Below, in pieces: positions 1-11,471 of a stretch of 64,000 bases of DNA; positions within the stretch are counted from its first letter, which is position 1, and each line of letters starts with the position of its first letter. This stretch comes from Phanerodontia chrysosporium. Its lineage: Eukaryota; Basidiomycota; Agaricomycetes; Polyporales; Phanerochaetaceae. The notes under the pieces are model-generated. The model was given only the letters and a program-made list of their open reading frames with translations. It was not told the origin of the DNA and ran no database searches. The stretch is from positions 1,984,001 through 2,048,000 of the forward strand of contig MJGA01000004.1 of assembly GCA_001910725.1 (NCBI GenBank), given 5' to 3'. Made by a program: the position numbers and the translations under genes.

Positions 1-1024
1 TGGCAGTAGTCTGTAAGAGAACCTGGATGAGGCCTGAAGAAAACCAAGGCAATATTGCGCCAACGGTGGGTGGTCGCTGAAGTGCAGATACCGATCTTGT
101 CGGTCGGTGAAGTAGGACGTATTGAGGTTCGCTCTGTCGGGTTCATGAGCCTTTGCTACTCGCAAACTCGACTGCTCACTCACTCACCCGCTCAGCATGA
201 CCTCATCGTCTGCGCCATATATCTTCGGGTGCCAGGTTCCCCAGCCTTCGTTGAACCGTGGTGGAACAACTTTGGCCATTATCCCTTTCAATTTCGGGCT
301 TCGAAATAGCGATACATGTAGCCTCTGGGGAAACTCCCTCAGCAGAGGCAGCAGCAATCGAGCTGTTGAGTTGGATCCTGGCCGAGTCGAACGGTTCAAG
401 TCGAGGTGCAGACGCGCTTGCAGGTGTGGCTTTTGCCTTAGTGCCGTTTGCAATGCGTCTATCTATGCATACAATTGTTCTCGTTGGGTGCGCCAGACAG
501 AACGCGTGAAACGTACCAGTTCTGCCTCCTCCGAGCCGATGTAAAGCGAGGAAAGGAATACTCGGTGCTCAGCGCGTCGAATCATGTCCTGCAAGACCAG
601 AGGTGAGATGGGAGCTCTCAAAAGAGATGTCTACCAACCAACAAGCATTGGTAGAAATCTGCCGGCCGCTGCATGATTCGTATGTTTGAAGCTGCAGCAC
701 TAAAGCATGGTTGCTTTTCTGCCAGTCTGCTCACGAACCCAGCGACCGTTGGATCCAGACCAGATGTAGTGGCATTGCGGGTATGAATGGCGCGTACGCG
801 CAGGGCCTGCCTTGCGTTCCGGCCGGCGGATAGTGTGGAACGGAACATGCTGAGTAGCGGCGGTGAGCGCAGAAACCGCGGTCGCGGAAGGGACCAAGTG
901 CTCGAGGTCTGCGTCCGGACGCCTGCCGGACTCCGAACACCGGCTCGTGGGAATTGCGCGCCTGGAAACGCATGTGCTCGTCCTCGCCGAACTCGAACAT
1001 CGACAAGCACGCAGACTGAGCAAG
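1..1024. other. Left flank without a supported gene
   Basis: Only short open frames (up to about 150 codons) that overlap on both strands, none with residues I recognise and none joining through plausible introns. It probably holds the 5' untranslated region and promoter of SCD6 and the flank of a gene to the left of the window. Confidence 0.5.
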
Positions 1025-2606
1025 ATGGCTCTCAGCTTCATCGGGTGCGTCTCGTTTTTGGCGTATGTCCTTCTAGGGCTCACGCACATTCCGACAGAAA
1101 GCCAATTTCGCTCATATCTCATTCAGATGTGCGGTACAGAGGTATACTGGCAGGCATAGATCCCGCTGCTTCTACTATCCAGCTGTCCAATGGTGCGTCA
1201 GCTAGGCGTTGCATTTTGGCTGGTGCTGACGTGGCAGTATGAATAGTGTACTCTATGGGCACGGAATCTAGGCGGTGAGTGTCACTGTCATACACCTATC
1301 CGCAAGATGAAGCCAACACGGATGTAAATGAGCTCTGCTCGCTGTCCGAGAGCGCAAAACCTCGTGTGGATTGTTCCGTTGCCTTCCTTCTGACCATACG
1401 TGTGCGACCCGCAGCTTTCACATGTGCTAACCATCGCGCTTTAGACCGCCAGATCAGTTCATTCCCCCGGTGCAAGAGCCGTACGCATACATCATATTTC
1501 GTGCATCGGAAGTGAAGGACCTTTCTGTCGATGAGCCACAACCCCGGAGGACTGTACATGATGACCCAGCTGTGATTGGGGTGAGTAGCCATATCGATGT
1601 GTCATTCTGTGCGGGGACGAAACCGTCGGTGAATGTGAACGCAGCCTCACTCACCGTCTGGGACCCTACATGTAGTGAGGCTAAGCCGTGAAATTGCTCC
1701 ATTATCAGAGTTTTGTTGTCTTAATCTGAGCTGACGTCTTTCGATATACAGGTCTCCGCACCCATGACTCAACCTCCATATGGTGGGCCAGCGGGGTACC
1801 AGCAACCTGGATTCCAAGGCCCCCAAGGTCCAACAGCAGTTTCCCCTCATCAACAACGACAACAAGCCTATCCGTCGCCAACTGCCCAGCCCGCCTCGCA
1901 GCAGCAGGTTCCTGCGGCTGTTCCGAACGGAACAGGCGCGAAGACTCCCCAGAGTAACGCTGTTCGCGCTGCCAATGCCTCCCTTGAATCGGTTGAGCGC
2001 GCTTTGGATGATCTACGGGTATCCGATAACCAAGCTCCTCCCGCACATCATGGCCGTGGAGGGCGGCGTGGTGGCAAGCAGAACGAGACGAAGGCGAGCG
2101 ATCTGCGCGTACCCACGACGGACTTCGACTTCCAAAGCGCGAACGCTCGGTTTGACAAGTCCGCGCTTGCACCAGCAAAGCCCGCTGAAGCGTCTCCGAC
2201 TGTCGAGGGCGAGGCTGAGGCTGATGGGGAGAACAAGGAAGACAAGAAGGCGTCTGGCCCAACAGCATACAACCCCAAGGCCTCGTTCTTTGACTCGCTG
2301 TCGTCTGGAAGCAATGCATCAACACCGGAGGGTGGTCGTGGTGGACGCGGCGGTCGTAGGGGAGGAGGTCGCAACAGGCGAGAAGAGGAGCGAGAGAAGA
2401 ACGTGGCGACCTTCGGTGAGCCAGGAGGTATTGGCCTCATGGGACCCGGTGCATATGTCGGTGGCTGGGGAGGCTATGGGCGACGCGGTGGCAGAGGTGG
2501 ACGGCGCGGCGGCGCGGCGGCGGCGGTAGCTCCAATCCTCGTCAGTGAATGCTCTCTTGACGACTTCATGTACAATCCTCTCAGGGCTACGGCCTTCTCC
2601 TCTTGA
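1025..2606 (+). CDS. SCD6: Scd6/Lsm14-family mRNA decapping and translation repressor
   Basis: Five coding exons: 1025-1044, 1098-1192, 1247-1274, 1445-1580, 1752-2606, about 377 residues. The first four exons encode an N-terminal LSm14 domain (residues 1-93; it starts MALSFIGKPISLIS and includes YRGILAGIDPAASTIQLS and YAYIIFRASEVKDL), reached only after splicing. The last exon holds an FDF motif (DFDFQSANARFD), an FFD box (YNPKASFFDSL), a TFG box (ATFGEPGGIG) and RGG-type glycine/arginine repeats. This order is diagnostic of Scd6/Lsm14/Sum2. The family works in cytoplasmic P-bodies, where it binds eIF4G and the Dcp1-Dcp2 decapping machinery to block translation and promote decay. Introns 3 and 4 are about 170 nt, three times the local norm. 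The Ala-rich tail after the RGG repeats is unusual and could hide a wrong 3' end. Confidence 0.93.
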
Positions 2607-2764
2607 CTCATACCTTTGCAGTCGGTCAAATGCATCACGCTGATTCGATAGTCCTCTCGACGTTCTTGAGTTCGATCCAAACTTGTTCTGTCCATTTATA
2701 ATACAAAAAGTGTCTGCGCCAGGCTAAGTATACAACACGAAGGCTCATTCCTTCTCCTTGACCG

Positions 2765-3590
2765 TTACCGCTTCTTCCTCGCCGCACGTCTTGCCAACCT
2801 CACATGCCTCCAGAACAAGGTCCATGCCGCAGACACGATGCCAATGGGAGGAAACCAACTTAGCTTCCAGAACCAGCCAGCTTCTGAGTGCAGCTTCCGT
2901 ACGAGAATGTCTACTTGCTCTTCCAGGTCCTGGATGGTGCCCGAATTATCCACGATATGATCTGCATACTGCACTTTCTCTGTGATTGAAAGCTGCGCGT
3001 TGAGGCGAGAGGAGGCGGCTTCTGCTGTAGAGCCGTCGCGTTTCATCAGCCGTTGTAGCTGCAGCTCCGGAGAACTGTTCGAATGGAGCGTCAGGGCACG
3101 CGTAAGGAGGCACGCGAGGAGGACGTACCAGTATACCACGACCACTTTCGCGACCCACTTCCACATCCCACCCTCAATCAAGAGCGGCACGTCCAGGATG
3201 CATATCTTCTTGCCCTTAAGCCAGTGGTACGCGACCTCCCAAGCGATAGCTCGCCACACTGCGGGGTGCACGATTTTGTTCAGCGCCTTGCGCTGCGCCT
3301 CGTCGTTGAACACGATGGCGCCGAGCTTCGGGCGGTCGAGGTGTCCGTCAGGCAGGAGCACGTCCTCGCCAAAGTGCTTCACAATCTTCGCCAGCGCAGG
3401 CGTGCCGGGCTCGACGACCTGCCGCGCGATGACGTCCGCGTCGACAACGGGCAGGCCGAAGCTCTGCAGCTGCTTCGACACGGTAGACTTGCCGGTCGCG
3501 ATTCCGCCTGTGAGTCCGACGACTGTACATGTGCGACGCTATGTGGTTAGTGCAACAGTGGCGCGGCGGGGTGTTTAACCCACCTAGCAT
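2765..3590 (-). CDS. CAB5: Dephospho-CoA kinase, last step of coenzyme A synthesis
   Basis: Three coding exons on the minus strand: 3584-3590, 3129-3522, 2765-3074; 236 residues. The first coding exon is only 7 nt (ATG CTA G). Splicing it on creates MLVVGLTGGIATGKST, a complete P-loop that is otherwise missing. Further family marks are DADVIARQVVEPG, GAIVFNDEAQRKALN-KIVHP, CILDVPLLIEGGMWK and, across the second intron, VVVVYCSPELQLQRLMKRD, the lid region. The enzyme phosphorylates the 3'-hydroxyl of dephospho-CoA with ATP. A C-terminal hydrophobic stretch (about residues 205-230) followed by Arg/Lys could anchor it to a membrane, as proposed for some fungal homologues. Length agrees with the family. 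Confidence 0.94.
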
Positions 3591-4081
3591 TTGTTTCACC
3601 ACACAGAGATGGGTGCAGCAAGCAACTGGTGTTACTGCGAGGTTCGGTAGGAGCCAATGCGGACAGGAGCGCACCTCGGCAGGTTCAGAGTCTGTTCTCG
3701 GCACCCCGCACTCATCACGCTTCTGTCTCAAGCACATATGACGATTTATACAGAGAACAGAGGCGGGTACTTATAGCCAAGCTCGTTCCAGGAACAAGGG
3801 AATTACAAGAGGTCGTAATAGTTGTCTAACGTAACTAGTCTAGTAGTTCGCTGTACGCGTACGAATAAGACTATATGTCGAAGAAGGAACAGGAGATCAT
3901 GAACATGCAAATGTCAAGATGCGCTCGATATTTAATAAGTTGTACTAGATTCGTGGCACGGCATAGTCTATCTGCAAGTGTCTGTCAAGCGGAAGGGTAT
4001 CGTTGTCGACGAACATGTAGATAGGCTGGGGTCGTATACATAAATGAAGAAGCGAAGATTAGGCGTGGCATCCACGATAAT
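3591..4081. other. Intergenic, no gene seen
   Basis: AT-richer spacer between the start of CAB5 and the 3' end of the nucleotide-sugar transporter, both on the minus strand. It must hold the CAB5 promoter and the transporter 3' untranslated region. I see no coding or RNA signature. Confidence 0.5.
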
Positions 4082-5762
4082 TTACTGCCACCGTGAACCA
4101 TTCAATGGATTCTGTGAGCCAGGCGGGGGTGGGTATGGCGGCGTGGGGACGGGAGATGGTGTCCGCGAGGGGAACGGGGAGCCATACGGGGCGCTGAGGT
4201 AACGCGACGTATCGAGTGTCTGGCCGAAGTATCCCGAGTCCGACTTCTCCTCCTTTGAGAGGCCGAGTGCGGTCGCAATCACGCGAGGGCTGCCGAAGGG
4301 AGATGACTTTCGTGAAGACGAGAAGTCCCCAAGGATGGGTGCACTGGGCTGACTGGGGTACCTGGGAAAGACGGTGTGGGTGCCTTGCCGCTGGGCATCA
4401 CACTGGTAATTGCCACCAGCTCCTTCCCTGGGGGTTGGTTGTACATCCATGTGGCGACAAGGACGGTCGTAGAGCCGATGAGGAACGACGGCGTTATCCG
4501 GAAGCCGAAAAGAGCGACGGACGCAAGGAACGAAAGCACAATGGAAAGGCTAGTTGCAAAGCCTTTCATGATGTTGTCCGAATACTTGATTACGAGTGCA
4601 GTTATGAGGCCACCAAGCACCTGGATAGCGACCGTCGCCCATGCCCAAGCACCAAAGTTCCGCAGAAGTCCTGACAAAAAGCCCGCAGGAGATTGGGGAA
4701 ACGGCGATTCCCAGAAGATCGGGAGCGCAGCCGGTATGAGGGAGAACAGGGAGAGCTGGACATTTCGAACCCACAGGTCCGCCTTGGAGTTCTTGAGCAC
4801 CATCTCGAAGTACACACCGGCAAGACCGGATGTGAAGCACGCCGCCGTGACGGCGCCGAATCCTTTGAGCGGGCTCATGATATGGATGTGCAGCGGAGCT
4901 GAGTCGTGTGCGCTACCGACAGTCATGTCTTGCCTTGCGGGGGCGTGGCCGGACGTGGACTGGATCTGGACGATTCCGACACCGATAGCGAGGAAGGTCA
5001 AAGCTAGCCATTTCGTCGAAGACAGCTTCTTGCGAAGCATTGCGACCGAGAATGCGGCAGTGGTAAGGATCTTCATTTGATATGTAACCTGGAAAGTTGC
5101 GACCGGGAGGTTGCTGATTGCGACGAACTGGAGTGAATTTTGTACGACGTAGAGCAGGGCCGGAATCGAGAGCTTCCAACAGTCCGCGCTGAACACCTCC
5201 CTACACACCCTCCTAAATGCAACCCATACACCAACCAAACTCCGGCCGGCCGCGTCCGAGGAGTTCAGCACCCTGACTAGTGCGACAACGAAAGATATTG
5301 ACCCCTTGAGGAGCTCATTCAGTAGGACGGCCGTCGCAGGAGAATATGCTTGTGACGCAGGTATCGACACTCGCGAGTAGTGCATCACTATCGAGAGCGC
5401 CGCGTTCTGGACGGCCAGTGTGACAAGGCTGATGGGAGTGCCTGAGCACACGCTAGCAGCAAAAGATGAACGTAGACTCACGAGACATATTTTAGGGGCA
5501 GCCCGCAAACCCGCGGTGAGGCGTCGAGTTCCATGGGTGCTGCCACAGGGCTTGGAAGCGGCGAGGTGTCCTGGGACGACGAAGGAAGTAAAGGTGCCAG
5601 CCGCGGGCTGGAGCGCGGGGTTGCCAGTGGTGTTAACGAGAGCCCGTCCTGTGTTACTGGCGACGGCGGGTTTGACCGAGCCGCCTGTCCTGGGCGGTAG
5701 TGAATGTCGAGGGTTTGAGGATGCGAGCCATCGCGCATCGACGGGATTCGTCGAGGAATCAT
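4082..5762 (-). CDS. gms1: UDP-galactose-type nucleotide-sugar transporter (Golgi)
   Basis: Exons 5482-5762 and 4082-5428, about 542 residues. A disordered N-terminus (residues 1-90) leads into GLPLKYVS, and across the 53-nt intron into LVTLAVQNAALSIVMHYSR, the first membrane segment. About ten hydrophobic segments follow. Family landmarks are NSLQFVAISNLPVATFQVTY with KILTTAAFS, GLAGVYFEMVLK, NVQLSLFS, GGLITALVIKYSDNIMKGFA and the C-terminal GSTTVLVATWMYN. These place it in the UDP-galactose/CMP-sialic acid transporter family, which imports UDP-galactose into the Golgi lumen in exchange for UMP. The tail switches frame near 4346-4348 by one missing base in a C run; with that base it reads PGTPVSPSAPILGDFSSS and ends at 4082. 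Read literally it ends at 4279. Start could be 5762 or the in-frame ATG at 5738. Confidence 0.88.
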
Positions 5763-7038
5763 GGCTGGTTGGAGGATGACGAGCGAAACACTTGCGTGAT
5801 TCGGACGGGTGTAGGGGCTGGATGCTGTTGCTCAGCGGTTGCCAGAGTGTCCTTGAGCGAGGAAAGGCAGGCGAACGCGCGAGACGCGAGCTCGTCGTTT
5901 TCTGCGTCGGGACAATGTGGAGGTGGAGGAGGGGAAAAGGGCGGACGCGGTTGGACAAGGTCACCCCCTCCAAAAGTCACCCGCTCGAACTTCGCTAAGG
6001 GCGACTCGCGTGCTTCTTTGCCTTATTTGGGAGGGCACCTAGACTCCGTCTATCATCTTTTCTGATGGTCGCGGTGCAATCTGTTCACCCAAAACACGAA
6101 ATTACGAGAGTATTCACGAGAAAAAGGACCGCCAGGTGACGACAGGGGACAGCGTCGCGTCGCAAGCCCAGGAAAGCACAGGAAAACGCGGAGAAGGGAA
6201 GCCAACGCAGAGCCACTAGGGACTTTAGCGGCGCGGAACATGGAATCGCATTGCTACGGGGTACGTATGACATAGAGGGCGCATCTCGGATACACATCCT
6301 GTGAAGAGAAGAGAGCCAAACCTAACTTAGACTGCGCTGTGCATCCCCGGACGCGTGGCCGTGGTGAGACAGCGGTACCTGCGCACGTACATCTGCGAAA
6401 ACAAGGGGTGTCAGCATGAGTATGCATTGTCGCCGAGGAGACAGGTTAATAAAGACTCCAAGAACCTCAGCCTCGCCTTTACTTCTTCACCCGCACCCAG
6501 ACGCAACAGACGCAAGCTGTTGCCCCCACGAGAAGGGGTCTGCAGTTCACCCAACGTCCCGGAGCAAGCTCCACGACGCGACGTGCGACAGCGAGGGGTG
6601 CGTTATTTTACCAGGTTTATCTTCCTCGGTTCCCAAAGAAACAGCGCACAGAACATGACGTACAACACTCACATTCAAAGACTAGTTACAAGAACATGTG
6701 GAGTAACTAGATGCTTGTAGATAGTCCCCAGGTGATCCTGCGTCCTAGCCTCTCAACCAGAGGGAGAAGCAATCGGCAAAGATTGTTTTTGGGATATCAA
6801 CGTCGCTCTCCGACGTTTGTCTGGACTATCCAGTCCATGAAGGAGCCACGCCCGAAGGCAGACAGGACGGACAGCAATTTGACGTCGTGTAGGTTTTGTG
6901 AGGCTCGCGGTCGCGCTGAGAGAATTTATACTCGTCCCGGAAGCTGCCGAGCGGACTTCTATCGCCGAGTGTGGCAGGTCTCTCTCACGGTCTGTTCAGT
7001 TTGCGTTGGGCACGGCCGCTCGCTGCTTCACCGAACCC
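5763..7038. other. Divergent intergenic region, no gene seen
   Basis: About 1.3 kb between the outward-facing transporter and MRP51 genes. Small frames on both strands show no recognisable domain. It must carry both promoters. The frame upstream of MRP51 stays open to about 6898 but has no ATG before 7039. Confidence 0.5.
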
Positions 7039-8253
7039 ATGCCCGCCGCCAGTCCCGCCTCGCCGTTCGCAGCGCTGCTGCGACGGTCAAAATTCGCCTC
7101 CTATGACCGTCAGATAGGGCAAGTCTACTCGTCCTTCGAAGGACACCTCCACCGTGGCAACTTTGGGTTCAAGCGTCCTCTTCCGATCCGGGGCAGACAG
7201 GCGCACATCATGGTCGACGCGGTGGACTCGAGGGAGGAGCAGACGGAGTGGAAGAACGCGGACAATGAGGCGCAGTACATGCGGATGTGGGACGAGGTCG
7301 GGATCACACCGCGCCTGCACGATTCAGGTCCATGGGCAGGCAAGCTTGGTCCGCAGGGTACTGTCGAGTGGAAGGTGGATTCTGAGTTCGCACCCGGCCA
7401 AATTGAGCATCGCACGAAGCCCAAAGGCAATTCCGTCGTACCCGTCAGCGCCGCCACCCCAAACATCCACGCCATGTCCGACAAGCAGTTTGAAGCGTAC
7501 CTCGAAAAGCTGCGTCAGTCGCGCCCGGCATTCGCGTCATATCTCAAGGAGAAGCCGCAGACATCCGAGAAAGAGAACGCGTATACCGAGTTCCAGTCTT
7601 TCTGGGAATACTCCAGGAAGCCAAGCTCCGAACACAAGAACTTCCTCGGCTCGCAGGCATACAAGCTGTATAACTCTCCCGGTTCGCGTGCGGTAGAGCA
7701 ACAGCCGCAGACCTATGGTGGTCTGCAATACTCGAAACAGTCCCCGCTCCAGTCGCAACTCTACAACAAACCTCGCCCTGGTCGTTTCATTGTCGAACAA
7801 CGCGCCGGCAACGGACCATGGTGGGGTGTCGTTTTCGCCGGGAACCATGCCACGGCAGCGGACAACAGTGCGGTTCCTACCGATCACCTCGACTTCAAGA
7901 GACTCGCGCAGCCCGGCGCACACGACCCCAACGCCGGCGTCGCCAACTTCCGCCTCACAAACGTCACGCTCTATTACCCGCCTCAAACTGTCGGGCAGCC
8001 GCCGCAGCCGCTTAGGGCGACCAGTCTGGAGACCACGGTCAAGGTGGAGAAGGAGGTGGACATGGAGAGGTCGAACGCGCATCGGCCTGGATCGCGGGAG
8101 TATGTTGGGCACAGTTCCCTGAAGATCAAGGCGGACACTATCCTTTCGCCAGTTCGCAAGTCACCGCTGATGCCTTTGGGTCGTGCCCCGCAACCGGTGC
8201 AATCCGCCGACGTGCTCGACACTCTTCGTAATATTGTCAGCAAGCGTTCTTAG
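7039..8253 (+). CDS. MRP51: Mitochondrial small-subunit ribosomal protein Mrp51 (bS1m)
   Basis: Single exon of 404 residues. The first in-frame ATG is 7039, giving MPAASPASPFAALLRRSKFA, a plausible mitochondrial targeting start rich in Ala and Arg. The segment FEGHLHRGNFGFKRPLPIR is the hallmark of the Mrp51 family. Later the protein carries NVTLYYPPQ and a charged, partly disordered C-terminus. Mrp51 belongs to the mitochondrial 37S ribosomal subunit and helps translate mitochondrial messages. Unlike most genes here it has no intron. Its stop codon overlaps the stop of the convergent HYPK gene by four bases. Confidence 0.9.
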   Translation: MPAASPASPFAALLRRSKFASYDRQIGQVYSSFEGHLHRGNFGFKRPLPIRGRQAHIMVDAVDSREEQTEWKNADNEAQYMRMWDEVGITPRLHDSGPWAGKLGPQGTVEWKVDSEFAPGQIEHRTKPKGNSVVPVSAATPNIHAMSDKQFEAYLEKLRQSRPAFASYLKEKPQTSEKENAYTEFQSFWEYSRKPSSEHKNFLGSQAYKLYNSPGSRAVEQQPQTYGGLQYSKQSPLQSQLYNKPRPGRFIVEQRAGNGPWWGVVFAGNHATAADNSAVPTDHLDFKRLAQPGAHDPNAGVANFRLTNVTLYYPPQTVGQPPQPLRATSLETTVKVEKEVDMERSNAHRPGSREYVGHSSLKIKADTILSPVRKSPLMPLGRAPQPVQSADVLDTLRNIVSKRS

Positions 8254-8628
8254 GATACTAGTTGTAGTAGAGCCTTCTCGACATTGCCATCGTTTGCAAG
8301 CAGGGCCTTTTCTGCTTTTGCGCGCGGGATTTCTAGTTCGTGCACCTAGACGAGTTGCTGGTATTATTGTAAGCTCGTTTGCTATGGAAGCAATACTCAC
8401 TATCAAATCGACGTCTTCACGCTTGACTGAGGTGCTCTCTTTTGCGGCCTTGTACGGCTTCTCGAGCAGACCTCCGACTTTGTACGCTTCCTCTAGCTTG
8501 CCCTTGGAATATGCCATGCCATCTGCAAACTACGAACACGCGTGAATACACAACACTTGAACCCTCTTTCGGAATCATACCTGAACTATGACTTCTGGCT
8601 GGCCATTGCTCCTCGCAAGGTGGGACAT
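8250..8628 (-). CDS. HYPK: HYPK-like small protein, UBA-type partner of NatA
   Basis: Three exons, 8581-8628, 8401-8529 and 8250-8345, give only 90 residues, so the gene is easy to miss. After splicing, the N-terminus reads PEVIVQFADGMAYSKGKLEEA, followed by a helix. The C-terminal 50 residues (VKREDVDLIVHELEIPRAKA and EKALLANDGNVEKALLQLV) match the NAC-alpha/UBA-like domain of HYPK, which binds and restrains the ribosome-bound N-terminal acetyltransferase NatA. Introns are 51 and 55 nt with normal ends. The gene converges on MRP51 and the two stop codons interlock. The family call rests on the UBA motif and the short length. Confidence 0.85.
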
Positions 8629-8851
8629 GATTCACTGCGCTGCAAAGCTACGTTGAACGCGAGAACGGGCAGTCATGCTCTGGCGTCTATCAGAGATCCA
8701 ATCGCCCAACTCGATCATCTTTCCTCATTAGGCATGTGTAGTGTTCAGAACCACAGTTGCCACTTCACCTGGAGGCCTCGACAACGTTGTTGCAGAGTAA
8801 GACAAAGCCACATGCACACTCGGAGGTGGTGCACTTCTTCGGCTTGGTATA

Positions 8852-9406
8852 TTACACTGAATCATGGGCATGCATGCGACGCAGCTCCTTGGCACCCGCC
8901 CCCTCCCCTCTCTGAATCATCCCGTCCTCCTGTCCCGCCTCGCAGCCCCTCAGCCTATGAATACACATGCGCCCCTCGAGCACAAGCCCCGCCGTTTCCC
9001 ACATGACCGAGCCCGATCGTGCACTGTGGCTGATCGCGATGCCCCTCTCGGCCTCCGCCTCCCCACGCGGCGACACCTCCCAGATCATGCGTTCGACTCC
9101 GCGCGGCAGTGTTTCGAAATCTGGGTCTAGGTGGAAGAACTCCTTTACGGACAGCAGAGGCTTTGCCCCCCGGAGAAGCTCCTGGTTCGGGTCCGACCCG
9201 ATCCAGGCGTCGTGCGCGTCCACGTCTTCCCGCCCAGAGATGAGGTAGACAGTCGCGGGCGAAGCGGTCTCAGTGAAGAACAGGAGCAGATACCCCAATC
9301 ATGCCTCCTGGTCTCGCGCGACGTCGGCAAGGAACGTGTGGATCGGCGCGGGGTTAGCTGCATATAGCGGAAGTGCTTCAAGAATGGCGAATTCGGTGAT
9401 TGGCAT
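8852..9406 (-). pseudogene. ABM-type monooxygenase-like gene with an in-frame stop
   Basis: From ATG at 9406 the frame reads MPITEFAILEALPLYA and IHTFLADVARDQEA, meets TGA at 9299-9301, then continues in the same frame as LGYLLLFFTETASPATVYLI, DAHDAWIGSDPNQELL and KEFFHLDPDFETL to 8852. The pattern is that of dimeric alpha-beta barrel (antibiotic biosynthesis monooxygenase-like) proteins, in which a Trp commonly follows at the TGA position, so TGG to TGA is the simplest explanation. Frame is kept on both sides, so this is not one of the one-base losses seen elsewhere, and I see no donor-acceptor pair that would remove the stop. The tail after about residue 150 looks non-conserved. It could be a true pseudogene or a base-calling error. 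Confidence 0.55.
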
Positions 9407-9642
9407 GATTGTGAAACAGTCGTGTGGAGATGGAAAAGACGATCGCGCCTGCGGACGGAAATTATTCACTAGATATATATTGCCCGGATGAAAGCGACGC
9501 GTCATCGTTCCAAGACTTAGTAAGATCACCGATAGCTGTGCAAGTCCGGAGAGCAGGTAGGGTTTCCTAAATGAGATGATTACATCGGAGATACAGTGAA
9601 AATAGCATAGTGAACCGTAATGAGGGTATAGAAGATTGTCCG

Positions 9643-11471
9643 TTAAAACTGTGTGACACGTTCAGGCTCCTGAATAACTTTGGGACACAGAACGTGACAC
9701 GTACCCTGATTTGATATGTCCCGCTGGCCTTTGTGAGGTAGCGTACCCATTTGATACTGTGATAGTTACTCTTCTCGAAGACTTTCAAGAAGCGCACGAT
9801 AAGGCCAGATGCCGTGAACATGAGAACCTGAAAGTCGACGTCTATCGGCGGCCGAGCCCATACTTGACGGTTGGTCGTCGTTGTCAAATGAGCAAGCCCC
9901 GAGAAGGTCATCTCTGCGCCACCTTGTATACGTGGGATCCTGAAGAATAATGTAAACCATGTCTTTACCTTTAGATAACTTGGGAGATGACCTACTTCCA
10001 GACGACAACGTTCTCCGCTGGGACATACTTAGCTTTGCCGCTAGGTACCTTACAATCGACGCTGGTGGTATTCAGCGGAGTCGGTATTCGGAGCACGACG
10101 TTTGTGGCCGAAAGTTTGCTGTTAAAATTTGTCTTGACCGTCACGACGTAAGACACCTGCGTTGTACCGATCTCGTTGACAGTCGGAATGACCCGCAGCG
10201 GCAGTTTGACATTTGATGTCGAACGGTACCTATGAACATTCAGTCAGGGTTCATCACACGCCTCACCGCGAGGGCCACGCACTTCATCAGCTCAAATTCG
10301 CCATCAGGAGGGATGAAACTGATGGTGCGCGTGGAGTCGAACTCGTCTAGCCTAACGCACTGGTGGAAGCGACAGTCATCCAGCTCCACGGCGTCGCCCA
10401 TACCATGTTCGGACTTATCAATGACCAGCTTGTCATTGAGTCCGAATTTGCACTCCGGCGTGCCGGATAGGTATGCCCGCATGAGGATGTGACCGTCCAC
10501 ATCTGCCCGTAGTACGGTTCCTGGTCAGAATGCCATCAGTACAGCGTCGGCGATGATCGGCCTGCCGGCTCGTACCTTTCGCGCTCATACTCAAGTTCAC
10601 TGTCTCAACGACATCCACGAACGCTTCATTCTTCTTGTACTTGACATCCGCGCGCCGCCAGCTGGTTGCCCCTGTTGCTTGCGTTGTGATCTTCGACGAC
10701 TCTTCCTGTTAAGGGTCAGACCTATGCAGCGAAAAAGTGATTGATGAGCACGCACCACAGCAGCCGCGGTGGACATGATACTCTCCGTAGTGATGTAGGT
10801 CTTGAGCGTATCAATCTCGCTGTTCTGCGGGTAGCCGAAGTCGATAATCTCTGCACGAACGAACTGAACAAGGGTCCTGCGCTGGAAGGTATAACGGGGC
10901 GCACCGTCAATCAACTCATAGATGAGCACGAAGTTGTTCTTCACTGCTTCTTCGTCTACCTTTCCGAAGTAGGACTTGGCAATCGAGATGAAGCGGTAAC
11001 AGTACTCGAATACAAGAGCCGCATTCGCGTTACATCTAGACCGGACAGAAAGCTGGTTGCTTAGTGTGTTATGACTATACATTAGACTGTGACTCACTTG
11101 GTTACGGCCACGATGTACAGGTTGTTCACCCTCACATGGAAGAAGCTTGTCGACCCGAGCGTGACTATGGGTGAGCGAACATCGCTGTTCGACACAACTT
11201 GTATCCGGAAGACATCGGCTATAGAGCGTCTTCAAATGCATATACACGTTGTCAATGACAGTCTGAGGAGGGTTGTATAAGGAGTCGCGCACTTGAGGTC
11301 TGTCCGATACAGCCTTGAGATGAGTACCTATCACACGTCAGCCAGTCTGGAGCCCCGGCGAGTCGACGACTACACACCTCGCCCTTCTGGTTGAAGATAA
11401 AGAAAGCCTGCGTGCGCTGCGGTCAGCGTTGACTGCGTTGTGCTGGTGGAGAGTGCTCGCACCGAAATCAT
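9643..11471 (-). CDS. APM4: AP-2 clathrin adaptor complex, mu subunit
   Basis: Eleven coding exons: 11463-11471, 11378-11407, 11293-11327, 11098-11229, 10905-11035, 10756-10850, 10576-10705, 10283-10520, 9996-10229, 9705-9939, 9643-9648; 424 residues, the family length. The first exon is 9 nt (MIS) and the last adds only Phe and stop. Residues 1-140 form a longin domain ([66 protein letters not shown]). Residues 165-424 are the mu-homology domain that binds Yxx-phi cargo signals ([53 protein letters not shown]), ending [16 protein letters not shown]. It acts in clathrin-mediated endocytosis at the plasma membrane. Intron 3 ends in AAG. All exon phases agree. Confidence 0.96.

Noticed and set aside
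1275..1444. Box C/D snoRNA inside a long SCD6 intron
   Set aside because: A CTGA and a near box C are present, but box C has a mismatch and I see no good terminal stem.
4349..4401. 53-nt intron to explain the transporter tail frame change
   Set aside because: Possible, but a missing C in the adjacent run gives a continuous PGTPVSPSAPILGDF and fits the window-wide pattern.
5429..5973. Long N-terminal extension of the nucleotide-sugar transporter by reading through the intron
   Set aside because: The spliced exon 5482-5762 joins in phase to the conserved GLPLKYVSLVTLAVQ, while the read-through extension is structureless.
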